Below, in pieces: positions 8,715 to 17,419 of a DNA stretch of 64,000 bases (positions are counted from its first letter, which is position 1; every line of letters starts with the position of its first letter). The DNA comes from Actinomycetota bacterium (GTDB lineage Bacteria > Actinomycetota > Acidimicrobiia > Acidimicrobiales > Ilumatobacteraceae), in contig JAPOJQ010000003.1 of assembly GCA_029978335.1 (NCBI GenBank), forward strand, positions 1 to 64,000. Direction: 5' to 3'. Under the pieces are notes generated by a model. That model ran no database searches, was not told where the DNA came from, and saw only the letters and a list, made by a program, of their open reading frames with translations. The position numbers and the translations under genes were made by a program.

Positions 8715-11123
8715 TCAGATGTTCACGAGGATGAGGACAATTGCCCCCACCGTCGCGGCGCCGAACAGCAGCGCGCCGTACTGGTTGACCTTGCCGGACT
8801 GGATTGGTTGGAGGGCGTGGCCAGTTTCGCTGGCCACCAACCCTGAAGCGTTGACTGCGCCATCGACCACGCGTTGGTCGAGGTTGCGATAGACCCATTC
8901 GCCCGTGGCGCGGCCCGAACGGCCGACGCCGTTCACCACACCATCGAGGATGTTCTGGTTGATCCAGTAGGCCGCCTTCGCAATGGGATGCGCGACCGCT
9001 TTCACGATCACGCCTTCATAGAGGTGATCGAGGTAGTACTTGTTGACCAAGAACGCATGGCCACGACGTGCGATACCCGACCGGGAGGTCAGGCCTTTCA
9101 ACGGATGCTTACGGTCACCGAACACACCCATTGAGAGCCATGCGCTCATCAAGATGCCGAATGCCACCAACACGATGGACGGAGCCGCCTTGGACCATGC
9201 GAACTCTGCATGGCTCAGTTTCGGCGCGTAACACACGGTGCCGTCCTCGGGAGTGGTGAAACCACATCCTTCGGAGTATCCGCCTTCTTCCTCGGCCGCC
9301 AGAGCGGCGAACCCGAGCGCGTGCTCTTCGCCGTCGGTCGCTGTCGCCGCATGGTCTGCCGCCACCGCAACGCCCGCAGGCTCAACCCAATCAGTGAAGT
9401 AGTGCGTCCCAACCGCCGGCGCGTTCAGGTAGCCCGAGAAGATCGCGAGCGAGGCCAGGATCACGAGCGGAGCAGTGATGCGCCAGGGCGACTCGTGCGG
9501 ACCGGCGTGACGTCCGTGATGATCATCGTGGTGGGCGTCATGATCGTCATGCGCGTCATGCGCAGCGTGAGCGTCGTGGGCGTCGGAATGATCGTCGTGA
9601 TGCTCACCCGCAGCAGCGCCTCGAGGTGCTCCAAAGAACGTCAAGTACGTGGCTCGCGTCATATACGCAGCCGTCATTGCTGCACCAATCAATCCCACCC
9701 AGTAGAAGAACTGGTAGCCGTTATGGCTGGCGTTGTCGATGATCTCGTCTTTGGAGAAGAAGCCCGAGAAGAACGGAATACCGCACAGCGCCGCAGTCGA
9801 AATCATCCACGTCGTTGCGGTGATGGGCATCTTGCGAGCCAAGCCGCCCATGTCCTTCTTCATGTCGAACGAGTGGTGCGAACCTGAGTGGCTCACCGAA
9901 CCGGCGGCGAGGAACAGCGCACACTTGAAGAAGGCGTGCGTGAAGATGTGGAACACCGCAGGAAGCCATGCACCCACCCCAAGGCCGAGCATCATGTAAC
10001 CCAGCTGCGACACCGTTGAATAGGCCAACACCTTCTTGATGTCGTCTTGCACAAAGGCCAGCGCCGCAGCGGCGATGATCGTGATGCCGCCGATGATGGT
10101 GATCAGGTTGACGGCGGTGTCGAGAATGTCGAAACCGACGAAGAACACCGGATACACACGTGCCACGAGGAACACACCGGCAACAACCATCGTCGAGGAG
10201 TGCAGCAGCGACGACACCGGCGTCGGACCGGCCATGGCATCGGGCAACCAGGTGTGCAATGGGAACTGGCCCGACTTGCCGATCGCCGCGATGAACAGTG
10301 CAACCCCGCCCCAGAACAACACGCTGTTCGAAGCCTCACCCGACAACGCCCAGGCCGAGATCGCTCTGATCGAGAAGCCGTTGGAGCCACGCTCGACCGC
10401 CCAATCATTGGCGCCAAAAAAGATCACCGCCGTGCCGACCAGCAGTCCCACGTCGCCAACGCGCACCGTGAAGAAGGCCTTCAGCGCTGCCCGAGAGTTC
10501 GCCGCCTCTTCCCACCAGTGTCCGATCAACATGAACGAACACAGACCCATGATTTCCCATCCGAGAATCAACTGGATCATGTTCTCGGCGAGGACCATGA
10601 CGAGCATGCCAGCGGAGAACAACGTCAACGCGGCGAAGAAGTGCGTGTAGCGACGATCACCTGACACGTACTCGGTTGAGTAGATCTGCACGAGCAACGA
10701 GATGAAGGTGACGAGCAGGAGCAGCATGATCGACAGCCCGTCGATGTGTTGCCCCACACCGAATTCAAGCCCGCCGGACTGCCACCAGGTCCACGTACGC
10801 ACCACGGGCTCGACGAAGGCGGCTGAGTGTCCGCCTTCCTCCCCTGCCATCGGCAGCACTGCCCGAGCGAAACCAAAGAAACCACCAAGTGCGTGTTCGC
10901 CCTCGGAGGAGGCTGAATTGACCCGTTGAATCCATTGGACGGTCGCGCCGACCGCGATGGCGAACGAAGCCGCCATCGACAGCAAGCCAAATTCACTGCC
11001 GCCTTGTGGCATGCGCTTGCCAAAGAAGATGATGAATGCGAAGCCGATCGCCGGGATCAACGGAATCAGCCAGGCATTCTCCAAGAACCAGCCAGACGAG
11101 AGGGTTGAGGCGAGCATCGACAT
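8715..11123 (-). CDS. nuoL: NADH-quinone oxidoreductase subunit L (nuo1 copy), with His-rich insertion
   Basis: An 802-residue subunit, much longer than the usual 610-650 and than the second copy (642). It carries all antiporter marks: Glu190 in ILGWEIMGLCSF, Lys283 in IGKSGQFPLHTWLPDAM, Lys400 in HAFFKCALFLAAGS. Extra length comes from an insertion at about 70-115, a run at 507-543 with 14 His and many Asp, and a loop near 590-650 with a Cys pair (CGFTTPEDGTVC). The C-terminal amphipathic arm typical of NuoL follows. Its ATG overlaps the nuoK1 stop by one base. Confidence 0.96.
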   Translation of the reverse strand: MSMLASTLSSGWFLENAWLIPLIPAIGFAFIIFFGKRMPQGGSEFGLLSMAASFAIAVGATVQWIQRVNSASSEGEHALGGFFGFARAVLPMAGEEGGHSAAFVEPVVRTWTWWQSGGLEFGVGQHIDGLSIMLLLLVTFISLLVQIYSTEYVSGDRRYTHFFAALTLFSAGMLVMVLAENMIQLILGWEIMGLCSFMLIGHWWEEAANSRAALKAFFTVRVGDVGLLVGTAVIFFGANDWAVERGSNGFSIRAISAWALSGEASNSVLFWGGVALFIAAIGKSGQFPLHTWLPDAMAGPTPVSSLLHSSTMVVAGVFLVARVYPVFFVGFDILDTAVNLITIIGGITIIAAAALAFVQDDIKKVLAYSTVSQLGYMMLGLGVGAWLPAVFHIFTHAFFKCALFLAAGSVSHSGSHHSFDMKKDMGGLARKMPITATTWMISTAALCGIPFFSGFFSKDEIIDNASHNGYQFFYWVGLIGAAMTAAYMTRATYLTFFGAPRGAAAGEHHDDHSDAHDAHAAHDAHDDHDAHHDDHHGRHAGPHESPWRITAPLVILASLAIFSGYLNAPAVGTHYFTDWVEPAGVAVAADHAATATDGEEHALGFAALAAEEEGGYSEGCGFTTPEDGTVCYAPKLSHAEFAWSKAAPSIVLVAFGILMSAWLSMGVFGDRKHPLKGLTSRSGIARRGHAFLVNKYYLDHLYEGVIVKAVAHPIAKAAYWINQNILDGVVNGVGRSGRATGEWVYRNLDQRVVDGAVNASGLVASETGHALQPIQSGKVNQYGALLFGAATVGAIVLILVNI

Positions 11124-11422
11124 CAGCCCTTCATCGCCGAGAGTTCATCGAGGGCGATCGAGCGCCGGTTTCGGTAGATCATCAGCACCATTGCAAGGCC
11201 GACGCCGACCTCGGCGGCAGCGACGGCAATCACATACAGCGCAAAAACATGTCCTTCGGCCGAGTTGTTCATCATCGCGAAGGCAATCAAGTTGACGTTG
11301 ACCGCGTTGAGAATCAACTCAATCGACATGAGCACCATGACGGCATTACGTCGTGCGATAACGCCGAACACGCCGAGCGAAAACAACAACGCTCCGAGGA
11401 TCAGGAAGTTCACGGCGTACAC
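11123..11422 (-). CDS. nuoK: NADH-quinone oxidoreductase subunit K (nuo1 copy)
   Basis: A 99-residue, three-helix subunit related to MrpC. The two membrane glutamates needed for proton transfer are visible in MSIELILNAVN and AAAEVGVGLAMV. It starts with GTG, 2 nt after the nuoJ1 stop, and its stop overlaps the nuoL1 ATG. Length is normal. Confidence 0.97.
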   Translation of the reverse strand: MYAVNFLILGALLFSLGVFGVIARRNAVMVLMSIELILNAVNVNLIAFAMMNNSAEGHVFALYVIAVAAAEVGVGLAMVLMIYRNRRSIALDELSAMKG

Positions 11423-11424
11423 GG

Positions 11425-11946
11425 TCAGTCCTTCCTCGCCAGCACGATGGCTCCGATCGCCGCTGCGAGGAGCACAAACGACAGCGCCAAGAACGGCACC
11501 AAGCCTTCACGCAAGAACACGTCGGACAGTGCCGTTGTTGGCATCGGGCCCTCAGGGGACTCCAACACCGTGCCCCGATACTGATCGACCACCACCCAGA
11601 TCATCGTTCCGGCAAGCAACAACGCAACCGGAATGCCAAGACCCCAGCCCCGGTTGTTGAGTCCATCTTCGGAGCCGATCGTGGCTCGGGTCAACATGAT
11701 GCCGAAGAGGAACAACACCATCACGGCACCGATGTAGACCATCACTTGGGAGATCGCCACGAACTCGGCTGCTGCGAGCACATATTGGGCGGCGACACCA
11801 CCGAGCACCACCACGAGCCACAACGCGGCGTGGACGACGTTGCGGGTTGAGACCACCCGAACCGCGCCGTACAACATGACCGCAGCGATGACGTAGAAGC
11901 CGACGTTCTGAGCAACGTTGACGTCAGCGGCGAGCAGCGCGTTCAC
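11425..11946 (-). CDS. nuoJ: NADH-quinone oxidoreductase subunit J (nuo1 copy)
   Basis: A 173-residue subunit with about five membrane helices. The signature [20 protein letters not shown] and the conserved [18 protein letters not shown] helix are present; the latter contains the Tyr-Ile-Gly-Ala bend typical of NuoJ. The GTG start overlaps the nuoI1 stop by 4 bp. Confidence 0.96.
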   Translation of the reverse strand: MNALLAADVNVAQNVGFYVIAAVMLYGAVRVVSTRNVVHAALWLVVVLGGVAAQYVLAAAEFVAISQVMVYIGAVMVLFLFGIMLTRATIGSEDGLNNRGWGLGIPVALLLAGTMIWVVVDQYRGTVLESPEGPMPTTALSDVFLREGLVPFLALSFVLLAAAIGAIVLARKD

Positions 11947-12428
11947 TTCTTCTTCTCCGCTCCGGCCTCAAGTTCAGGCGCTTCGGGAACGGTTTCCATC
12001 CACTCGCCGAGCTTGGACTTGTCGTGCAACAGATCAGCAATCTTCGGCTCTGAGTACTCGTACTCTGGGCTCCAAAAGAGTGCGTCGAATGGGCACACCT
12101 CAACGCAGATACCGCAGTACATGCACAAGGCGTAATCGATGTCGAAACGGTCGAGGTGATTGACCTGACGGGGCTTACCGCCCGCGCGGCGCGGCGGTGC
12201 GAGCTGCTTGTGACCCTCGATGTAGATGCACCAGTCGGGGCATGAACGGGCGCACAACATGCACGCCGTGCAGTTGTCTTCACGCAGGGCGATCACACCG
12301 CGAGCGCGAACGGGCGGTGCTTCTTTCGCATGCGGATACTGGACCGTGTCCGCTCCATTTTTCACGGTGCGGAACAGCGTCCCCATGGTGACGCCGAGTC
12401 CTTTGACGAGTCCGGGAACCTTGGGCAT
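11943..12428 (-). CDS. nuoI: NADH-quinone oxidoreductase subunit I, two [4Fe-4S] clusters (nuo1 copy)
   Basis: A 161-residue ferredoxin-like subunit holding clusters N6a and N6b. Two CxxCxxCxxxCP motifs are seen: [12 protein letters not shown] and [12 protein letters not shown]. In complex I it passes electrons from NuoG to NuoB. Nuo1 has no NuoEFG, so NuoI would be the exposed electron entry point, as in ferredoxin-dependent 11-subunit complexes. The ATG at 12426-12428 overlaps the nuoH1 stop; a longer frame upstream lies inside nuoH1 and is rejected. Confidence 0.96.
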   Translation of the reverse strand: MPKVPGLVKGLGVTMGTLFRTVKNGADTVQYPHAKEAPPVRARGVIALREDNCTACMLCARSCPDWCIYIEGHKQLAPPRRAGGKPRQVNHLDRFDIDYALCMYCGICVEVCPFDALFWSPEYEYSEPKIADLLHDKSKLGEWMETVPEAPELEAGAEKKK

Positions 12429-13480
12429 CAGATCGCAACCTTCAAGATGGCGGTGACGGCGATGTTCGCCAGGGACAGAGGAATCAGCACCTTCCAGGCA
12501 AAGCGCTGGAGTTGATCCTCGCGGAAACGTGGGTACGAGAAGCGGACCCACATGATGATGCCGGTGAGCACCATCATCTTGGTGAACATGATCAGCGGCC
12601 CGCCGATATTCATCCAGTTATCGACTGCATCGAGCGAGTCCCATCCGAACCATGCGAACGGCACACCCCAACCGCCGAGGAAGAGCACCGAGGCAATGAA
12701 GGCAAACACGCCCGCCGTGGCGAACTCACCGATGAAGAAAATCAGGAAACGGAAGCCCGAATATTCGGTCATGTAGCCCGACACGAGTTACGACTCCGCG
12801 ATCGGCATGTCGAAAGGCACCTGGGTGAGTTCGGCCTGCACGGCGATCATGAAGATCAAGAAACCCATGAACTGGGTGATCACGAAGGGGAACCCAATGC
12901 CATCCCAGCCGAAGATCGCGCCCGAGTTCTGCGCCACGACGATGTCTTGCAGATTCATCGAACCGGCTTGGATCACCACGCCCACAACGGCCAACACCAT
13001 CGGCAACTCGTAGGCAATGAGCTGCCCAGCGGCACGAAGACCACCGAGCAGCGAGTATTTGTTCGCGCTCGACCAGCCCGCAACGAGAATGCCGATCACT
13101 GACACCGAACCGATCGCAAGCGCATAGAACACACCGGCTGAGAAGTTCGTGAACCATGCATCAGGGCCAAACGGCACGACCACGACCAGCAAGAACGTGG
13201 ACACGAGCACGATCACCGGGGCGATGCGGTAGATCCGAGCGTCGGCATTCTCCGGGATGATGTCTTCTTTTTGGAGCCACTTGCCGACCTCGGCAAACAA
13301 CTGCATCGACCCAAACGGACCGGCTTCCATCGGCCCGAGTCGGCTCTGCATGAACGACATCATCTTGAACAAAAACAGGTACACGATGGTGCCGGCGGGC
13401 AGCAGCACTGCAGCGATACCACCAAGGACACGCAGGAGCGACTGTCCCCAATAGGGGATCTCAACAGCGAGGTGCAGCAT
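12428..13480 (-). pseudogene. nuoH: NADH-quinone oxidoreductase subunit H (nuo1 copy), interrupted by an in-frame TAA
   Basis: The reading frame 13480 to 12428 encodes a complete NuoH (351 codons) except that codon 231 (12788-12790) is TAA. The upstream part (about 230 residues, 12788-13480) has MSFMQSRLGPMEAGPFG, KEDIIPENADARI and PFDMPIAES. The downstream part (GTG at 12784, 118 residues) continues exactly in frame with SGYMTEYSGFRF and [13 protein letters not shown]. Homologues have Glu at this position (AEQEL in the nuo2 copy), and GAA to TAA is one base change. No frameshift is involved. It may be a true nonsense mutation, an assembly or sequencing error, or a read-through/split gene. 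The first membrane-loop Glu is Ile here, as well. Confidence 0.85.
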
Positions 13481-14652
13481 CAGCGATCGATGTCCCCGAG
13501 GATGAAGTAGAGGCTGGCGAGAATCGTGATGATGTCGGGCACGTACACACCCTTGAGCACCCATGGGGTGATCGAAATGTTGTTGAACGACGCCGAACGG
13601 ATCTTCACACGGAACGGACCGAGCTCACCCTTGGACACGACGTAGTAACCCATCTCGCCGAGCGGATTTTCAGTTGATACCCAGGCTTCGCCTTCGGGAA
13701 CCTTGATGATGCGCGGCACCTTGGCCATGACCGGGCCGGACGGGATCGTCTCGATGAGCTGGTCGACGATGCGGGTTGCCTCGCGCACTTCTTGCAAACG
13801 GATCCAGCAACGCGCCCAAGAGTCACCATCTGGATGCGTCCACACCTTGAAGTCGACCTTGTCGTAGGCCAATGGCAGCTTCTGATCGCGACGAAGGTCC
13901 CAATCGACGCCCGATGCTCGCAAGTTCGCCCCAGAGAGGCCATATTCCTTGGCCACCTCGGCCGGAATCACACCGATACCGCGGGTACGACTCTGGAAGA
14001 TTTCGTTGCCGAACAACAGGTCTTCGATCTCGTCGCAGAAGTTCCGCAACTTCTTCATGACCTGACGGGTCTCGTCGATCCAACCCTTGGGAAGATCATC
14101 TTTGAGACCACCGATGCGGTCAAAGTTCGGGTGGAATCGGCCACCGGTTGCACCCTCGATGAGGTTCAGCACGTACTCGCGGTCGCGGAACGCCATGAAG
14201 ACCGGGGTCACCGCTCCCATCTGCACTCCGAGATCACCCAAGAACAAACTCACGTTGGCGATACGGGACAGTTCAAACAGGATCGTCCGGATGTGCTGAG
14301 CGCGTGGTGGAGCCTCGACCTCCATCAGCTGCTCAGCAGCCAGGATGAACGGCACTTCGTTGGCGAATGATCCCAGCCAGTCGATGCGGTTAATCAACGC
14401 CGTCACCTGCGGATAGGTACGCACCTCGGTCAACTTCTCGTATCCACGGTGCATGTAGCCAGCCGACGGCTCGGCCCATACGACCTGCTCGCCATCAAGA
14501 CGAGCAATGATGCGCAGCGTTCCGTGCGTGGCGGGATGCTGTGGACCGATATTGAGGGTCATGCCCTCGGTTTCGAGTTCAACGTTGAGACGGGCATCGG
14601 CTGCCTGAGCGGCGATGTACGACAACTGCTGACGCTCTGAGAGCATGGTCAT
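13480..14652 (-). CDS. nuoD: NADH-quinone oxidoreductase subunit D (nuo1 copy), Trp in quinone site
   Basis: A 390-residue quinone-reductase module subunit of the Q-arm. [11 protein letters not shown] (His39, His43) and [10 protein letters not shown] (Arg69, matching the Arg methylated in mitochondrial complex I) are conserved. The next motif reads [12 protein letters not shown], with Trp92 where homologues, including the nuo2 copy, have the quinone-headgroup Tyr. The C-terminus ILGDIDR is typical. It has no CxxC nickel ligands, so it is not a hydrogenase large subunit. The ATG overlaps the nuoC1 stop by 4 bp (ATGA); a second ATG lies two codons on. Confidence 0.96.
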   Translation of the reverse strand: MTMLSERQQLSYIAAQAADARLNVELETEGMTLNIGPQHPATHGTLRIIARLDGEQVVWAEPSAGYMHRGYEKLTEVRTYPQVTALINRIDWLGSFANEVPFILAAEQLMEVEAPPRAQHIRTILFELSRIANVSLFLGDLGVQMGAVTPVFMAFRDREYVLNLIEGATGGRFHPNFDRIGGLKDDLPKGWIDETRQVMKKLRNFCDEIEDLLFGNEIFQSRTRGIGVIPAEVAKEYGLSGANLRASGVDWDLRRDQKLPLAYDKVDFKVWTHPDGDSWARCWIRLQEVREATRIVDQLIETIPSGPVMAKVPRIIKVPEGEAWVSTENPLGEMGYYVVSKGELGPFRVKIRSASFNNISITPWVLKGVYVPDIITILASLYFILGDIDR

Positions 14653-15281
14653 GACTCGTCACCTCCGTCGGCCGACACCGGCATGGGTTCAACGTCCACA
14701 ATGCCCGGCCATGGCTTCACCATGCGGGCCAACAACGGGAAGTCCTTGCGCAGCGGATGGCCCTCGAAATCACCGGGCAGATACATATTCCGGAGATCTG
14801 GGTGGCCCTCGAAGTTGATCCCGAACATTTCGTGCGTTTCACGCTCGTGCCAGTTCGCACCGGCATGCACCGGGATCCACGATGGCACCGACATGCGACC
14901 ATCGGCATCTTCGAGAAGGTCGGCTTTCAAGGTGACCGACACATGGCGGCGGATGTCGGTGACCCGGGCAAGGAGTTGGAAGCGGGTCTCGCCACCGGCG
15001 TAGCCCTGACGAATCTCGCTCGCGGACGGATCTTCTTCAGCGGGTTCAGCTGAGGGATCATCTTCGCCGCGGCCATACGGCGATGGCATCCAGTCGATTG
15101 CTGACAAGAAACAGAAGTAGTCAAAACCAGCGGCTCGCAGTGAAGTTCCCGCCTGGCGCCATGCCGCTGCGTTCACGCGAACCCACAGATCAACATCGGG
15201 GATCAGGTGCACCTCGACGAGATCATCGCCGAGATCGGCACGGAGACGATCAACAATCGATGGACGAAGGTCGTCACTCAA
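14649..15281 (-). CDS. nuoC: NADH-quinone oxidoreductase subunit C (nuo1 copy)
   Basis: About 210 residues, a 30-kDa-type Q-module subunit. The C-terminal signature [20 protein letters not shown] and GHPLRKDFP are clear. An acidic insertion ([20 protein letters not shown]) splits the N-terminal half, unlike the 165-residue nuo2 copy. The start is uncertain: I chose TTG at 15279-15281, overlapping the nuoB1 end by 8 bp; GTG codons a few residues upstream are alternatives. Confidence 0.93.
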   Translation of the reverse strand: MSDDLRPSIVDRLRADLGDDLVEVHLIPDVDLWVRVNAAAWRQAGTSLRAAGFDYFCFLSAIDWMPSPYGRGEDDPSAEPAEEDPSASEIRQGYAGGETRFQLLARVTDIRRHVSVTLKADLLEDADGRMSVPSWIPVHAGANWHERETHEMFGINFEGHPDLRNMYLPGDFEGHPLRKDFPLLARMVKPWPGIVDVEPMPVSADGGDES

Positions 15282-15822
15282 TGGGACCACCACCGACAAC
15301 GATGGGCTCGGATTCGCTGCGCTGCAATGGAGTGAATCCCTCACCACGCCACCGCGCCGCCATGTCCTCGTTCTTGATGCGCTGCTGCAACAGCACCACG
15401 CCTTCGAGCAAGGCCTCGGGCCTCGGCGGGCACCCCGGCACGTACACGTCAACAGGAATGATCTGATCAACGCCCTTGGTGACCGAGTACGAGTCCCAGT
15501 ATGGGCCGCCACAGTTCGCGCACGATCCCATCGAAATCACGTACTTCGGCTCTGGCATCTGCTCGTAGAGGCGCTTCACCGCTGGCGCCATCTTGTCGGT
15601 CACCGTGCCCGAGACCACGACGAGGTCAGCCTGACGCGGACTCGCTGGCAACGGAATCACACCCAAACGCATCACGTCATAGCGAGGCGACCCGAACGCC
15701 GCACCCATCTCGATGGCACAGCACGCAAGACCCCACTGGTACACCCACATTGAGTAGGAGCGACCGAGGTTGAACAACTTGGTGAGCGGGGCCGGCAAAC
15801 GGCCACGATCGACTAGACCCAT
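15274..15822 (-). CDS. nuoB: NADH-quinone oxidoreductase subunit B, N2 cluster (nuo1 copy)
   Basis: A 182-residue subunit carrying the terminal [4Fe-4S] cluster N2 next to the quinone site. The adjacent cysteines are in GLACCAIEM; the others are in MGSCANCGG and [17 protein letters not shown] is the usual family strand. The ATG lies within the 3' end of nuoA1 (10-bp overlap). Confidence 0.97.
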   Translation of the reverse strand: MGLVDRGRLPAPLTKLFNLGRSYSMWVYQWGLACCAIEMGAAFGSPRYDVMRLGVIPLPASPRQADLVVVSGTVTDKMAPAVKRLYEQMPEPKYVISMGSCANCGGPYWDSYSVTKGVDQIIPVDVYVPGCPPRPEALLEGVVLLQQRIKNEDMAARWRGEGFTPLQRSESEPIVVGGGPIE

Positions 15823-16178
15823 CGGAGGAGTCCTCGCTTCCAGGCGTAGACCAGACCGTCGAGCAACAAGACGATGAACGCGAGCATCGTGATGAGACCA
15901 AAGGCCCCATAGCGCTCAATCGCCGCAGCCCACGGGAAGATGAACACCGCCTCAACGTCAAAAATCACGAAGAGCAGTGCGAACACGTAATAACGAACTT
16001 GGCTCTGCGACCACCCCATGCCGACAGGGTCCACACCGGACTCGTACGCGACGAGTTTTTCGGCACTTGGACGCGAGGGTCGGATCGCAGCAGCGATGCC
16101 CAGCAACAAACCAGCCAGGACAATCGCCGCCAATCCAAACCAGACGACGGTGAGGTAATCGCGCAGGAACAGCGACAT
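15813..16178 (-). CDS. nuoA: NADH-quinone oxidoreductase subunit A (nuo1 copy)
   Basis: A 121-residue, three-helix subunit and first gene of the nuo1 operon. YESGVDPVG is the conserved loop between helices 1 and 2 that contacts the quinone cavity. [10 protein letters not shown] holds the two conserved acidic residues of helix 2. It is divergent from the MFS gene, with a 56-bp shared promoter region. Confidence 0.96.
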   Translation of the reverse strand: MSLFLRDYLTVVWFGLAAIVLAGLLLGIAAAIRPSRPSAEKLVAYESGVDPVGMGWSQSQVRYYVFALLFVIFDVEAVFIFPWAAAIERYGAFGLITMLAFIVLLLDGLVYAWKRGLLRWV

Positions 16179-16187
16179 CGTCTGCCG

Positions 16188-16193
16188 AGGCTA
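16188..16193 (-). promoter_or_regulatory. Candidate -10 box of the nuo1 operon
   Basis: On the minus strand TAGCCT ends 9 nt before the nuoA1 ATG. A weak TTGGGA lies about 19 bp further upstream as a possible -35. No Shine-Dalgarno is seen, so the leader would be very short. Confidence 0.3.
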
Positions 16194-16222
16194 CCAGTCA
16201 GCGCAAAGCGTGTCCCAAACCC

Positions 16223-16228
16223 TAGGGT
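16223..16228 (+). promoter_or_regulatory. Candidate -10 box of leaderless MFS gene
   Basis: TAGGGT followed by 6 nt and the GTG start, with no ribosome site. It is in the 56-bp interval shared with the divergent nuo1 operon. Confidence 0.42.
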
Positions 16229-16234
16229 GCGAAC

Positions 16235-17419
16235 GTGAATCCCCCATCCGGATCCCGGATCCTTCCGCTCGTGTTCGCCGTCACGTTGACCGGCATCATG
16301 GGTAACAGTTTGGTGTCGCCGTTGATCCCCGACATTCTCGACACCTTCGGCCGTTCGGATGCCTCGGCGGGCCCTCTCGTTGCCGCCGCATCGTTACCCG
16401 GCATCTTCCTCGCACCGCTCATCGGTATTGCAGCTGACCGTTGGGGTCGCCGGCCGGTGCTCACCTTATGCCTCAGCATTTTCGGCGCGGCCGGACTTGT
16501 CACGGCCCTCGCCCCGACGTTCACGGTGCTGATCCTCACACGATTCCTGATGGGCACTGGTTCGGCTGGACTCGTCAATCTCGGCGTGGTGCTCATTGGC
16601 GACCACTTCGACGGCGAGGAACGAACGAAGTGGATCGGCCGCAATGCCGCCATGCTGACCGTCGGCGTGGCCATCATCCCATTGACGTCGGGCATCGTGG
16701 CCGAAGTCGCGGGGTGGCGCATCGCCACGGTGGGTTACACCGTTGGTTTTGCTGCAGCGTTGTGGTCGTGGCGTCTCTTACGCCACGAACAGCCCCGCCA
16801 AGCGGTCAGCATGGCGTCGCAACTCGGTGGCATCCGTGTCGCACTGCGCAATCCGGTGATTGCCACGACGTTGGCGGTTGGCACGTTGACCTTTGCGACG
16901 ATCTTCGGCGTGTTCTTGACCGCGATGCCGACGCATCTCGAGAATCGGTTCGAATTGTCGTCGGGTTGGCGTGGCGTGATCATTGGTGTTCCTGCCCTCA
17001 CATCAGCGCTCGTCGGTTTCAACCTCGGACGAATCAGGCGGCGGATTCCCGTACGTTGGGCGCTCACCGTGAGCGCAGCAAGTTGGGTCGTCGGTATGAC
17101 ATTCATTGGTATGGCCCACGCACTCGTCGTCTTGATCATCGGCGCGCTCGCCTACGGCATCGGCGAGGGGGCCCTCATCCCCAATCTCCAAGAGGTAGCC
17201 GTCACTGCGGCTCCACCGGAACACCGGGGTGCCGTCGTTGCCACGTGGGTGGGCTTTGCGCGTCTTGGGCAGACGACTGGTCCTCTGCTCGCTGGGGCAC
17301 TCCTTGGGGTGTCGGGCGCGCCAGCGGTGTTCTTTGCTGGCGCCATTGCTTCAGCATTCGCCGTGATCGCATTCCTTGTCGGTCCGATCGGACGCCAGCC
17401 GCGTCATGCGGCATCATGA
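16235..17419 (+). CDS. Major facilitator superfamily transporter
   Basis: A 394-residue protein with about 12 membrane helices. The motif-A loop between helices 2 and 3 reads GIAADRWGRRPVL (about 67-79), and GFNLGRIRRRIPVRW is the matching loop in the second half. RFLMGTGSAG and GWRIATVGYT fit drug/sugar-efflux type MFS proteins. Substrate cannot be told. The GTG start has no ribosome site but a -10-like box 6 nt upstream. Its 3' end overlaps selO by 14 bp if selO starts at its upstream ATG, so the two are probably co-expressed. Confidence 0.9.
   Translation: MNPPSGSRILPLVFAVTLTGIMGNSLVSPLIPDILDTFGRSDASAGPLVAAASLPGIFLAPLIGIAADRWGRRPVLTLCLSIFGAAGLVTALAPTFTVLILTRFLMGTGSAGLVNLGVVLIGDHFDGEERTKWIGRNAAMLTVGVAIIPLTSGIVAEVAGWRIATVGYTVGFAAALWSWRLLRHEQPRQAVSMASQLGGIRVALRNPVIATTLAVGTLTFATIFGVFLTAMPTHLENRFELSSGWRGVIIGVPALTSALVGFNLGRIRRRIPVRWALTVSAASWVVGMTFIGMAHALVVLIIGALAYGIGEGALIPNLQEVAVTAAPPEHRGAVVATWVGFARLGQTTGPLLAGALLGVSGAPAVFFAGAIASAFAVIAFLVGPIGRQPRHAAS

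Noticed and set aside
9495..9605. Tandem DNA repeat or microsatellite as a feature separate from nuoL1
   Set aside because: The repeat is imperfect and stays in frame within a full-length NuoL; best read as a protein-level His/Asp loop.
7175..10664. Several long open frames on the plus strand opposite nuoL1, nuoM1 and other nuo genes
   Set aside because: Their translations are His/Arg/Asp-rich antisense images of the real genes, with no family resemblance or start signals.
12784..12792. Frameshift as the cause of the split nuoH1
   Set aside because: Upstream and downstream parts are in the same frame and the protein alignment continues without loss; only one codon is changed to TAA.
13480..14652. 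NuoD1 as a [NiFe]-hydrogenase large subunit (nuo1 as a hydrogenase complex)
   Set aside because: No N- or C-terminal CxxC nickel ligand pairs; GPQHPATHG and ILGDIDR are complex I features.
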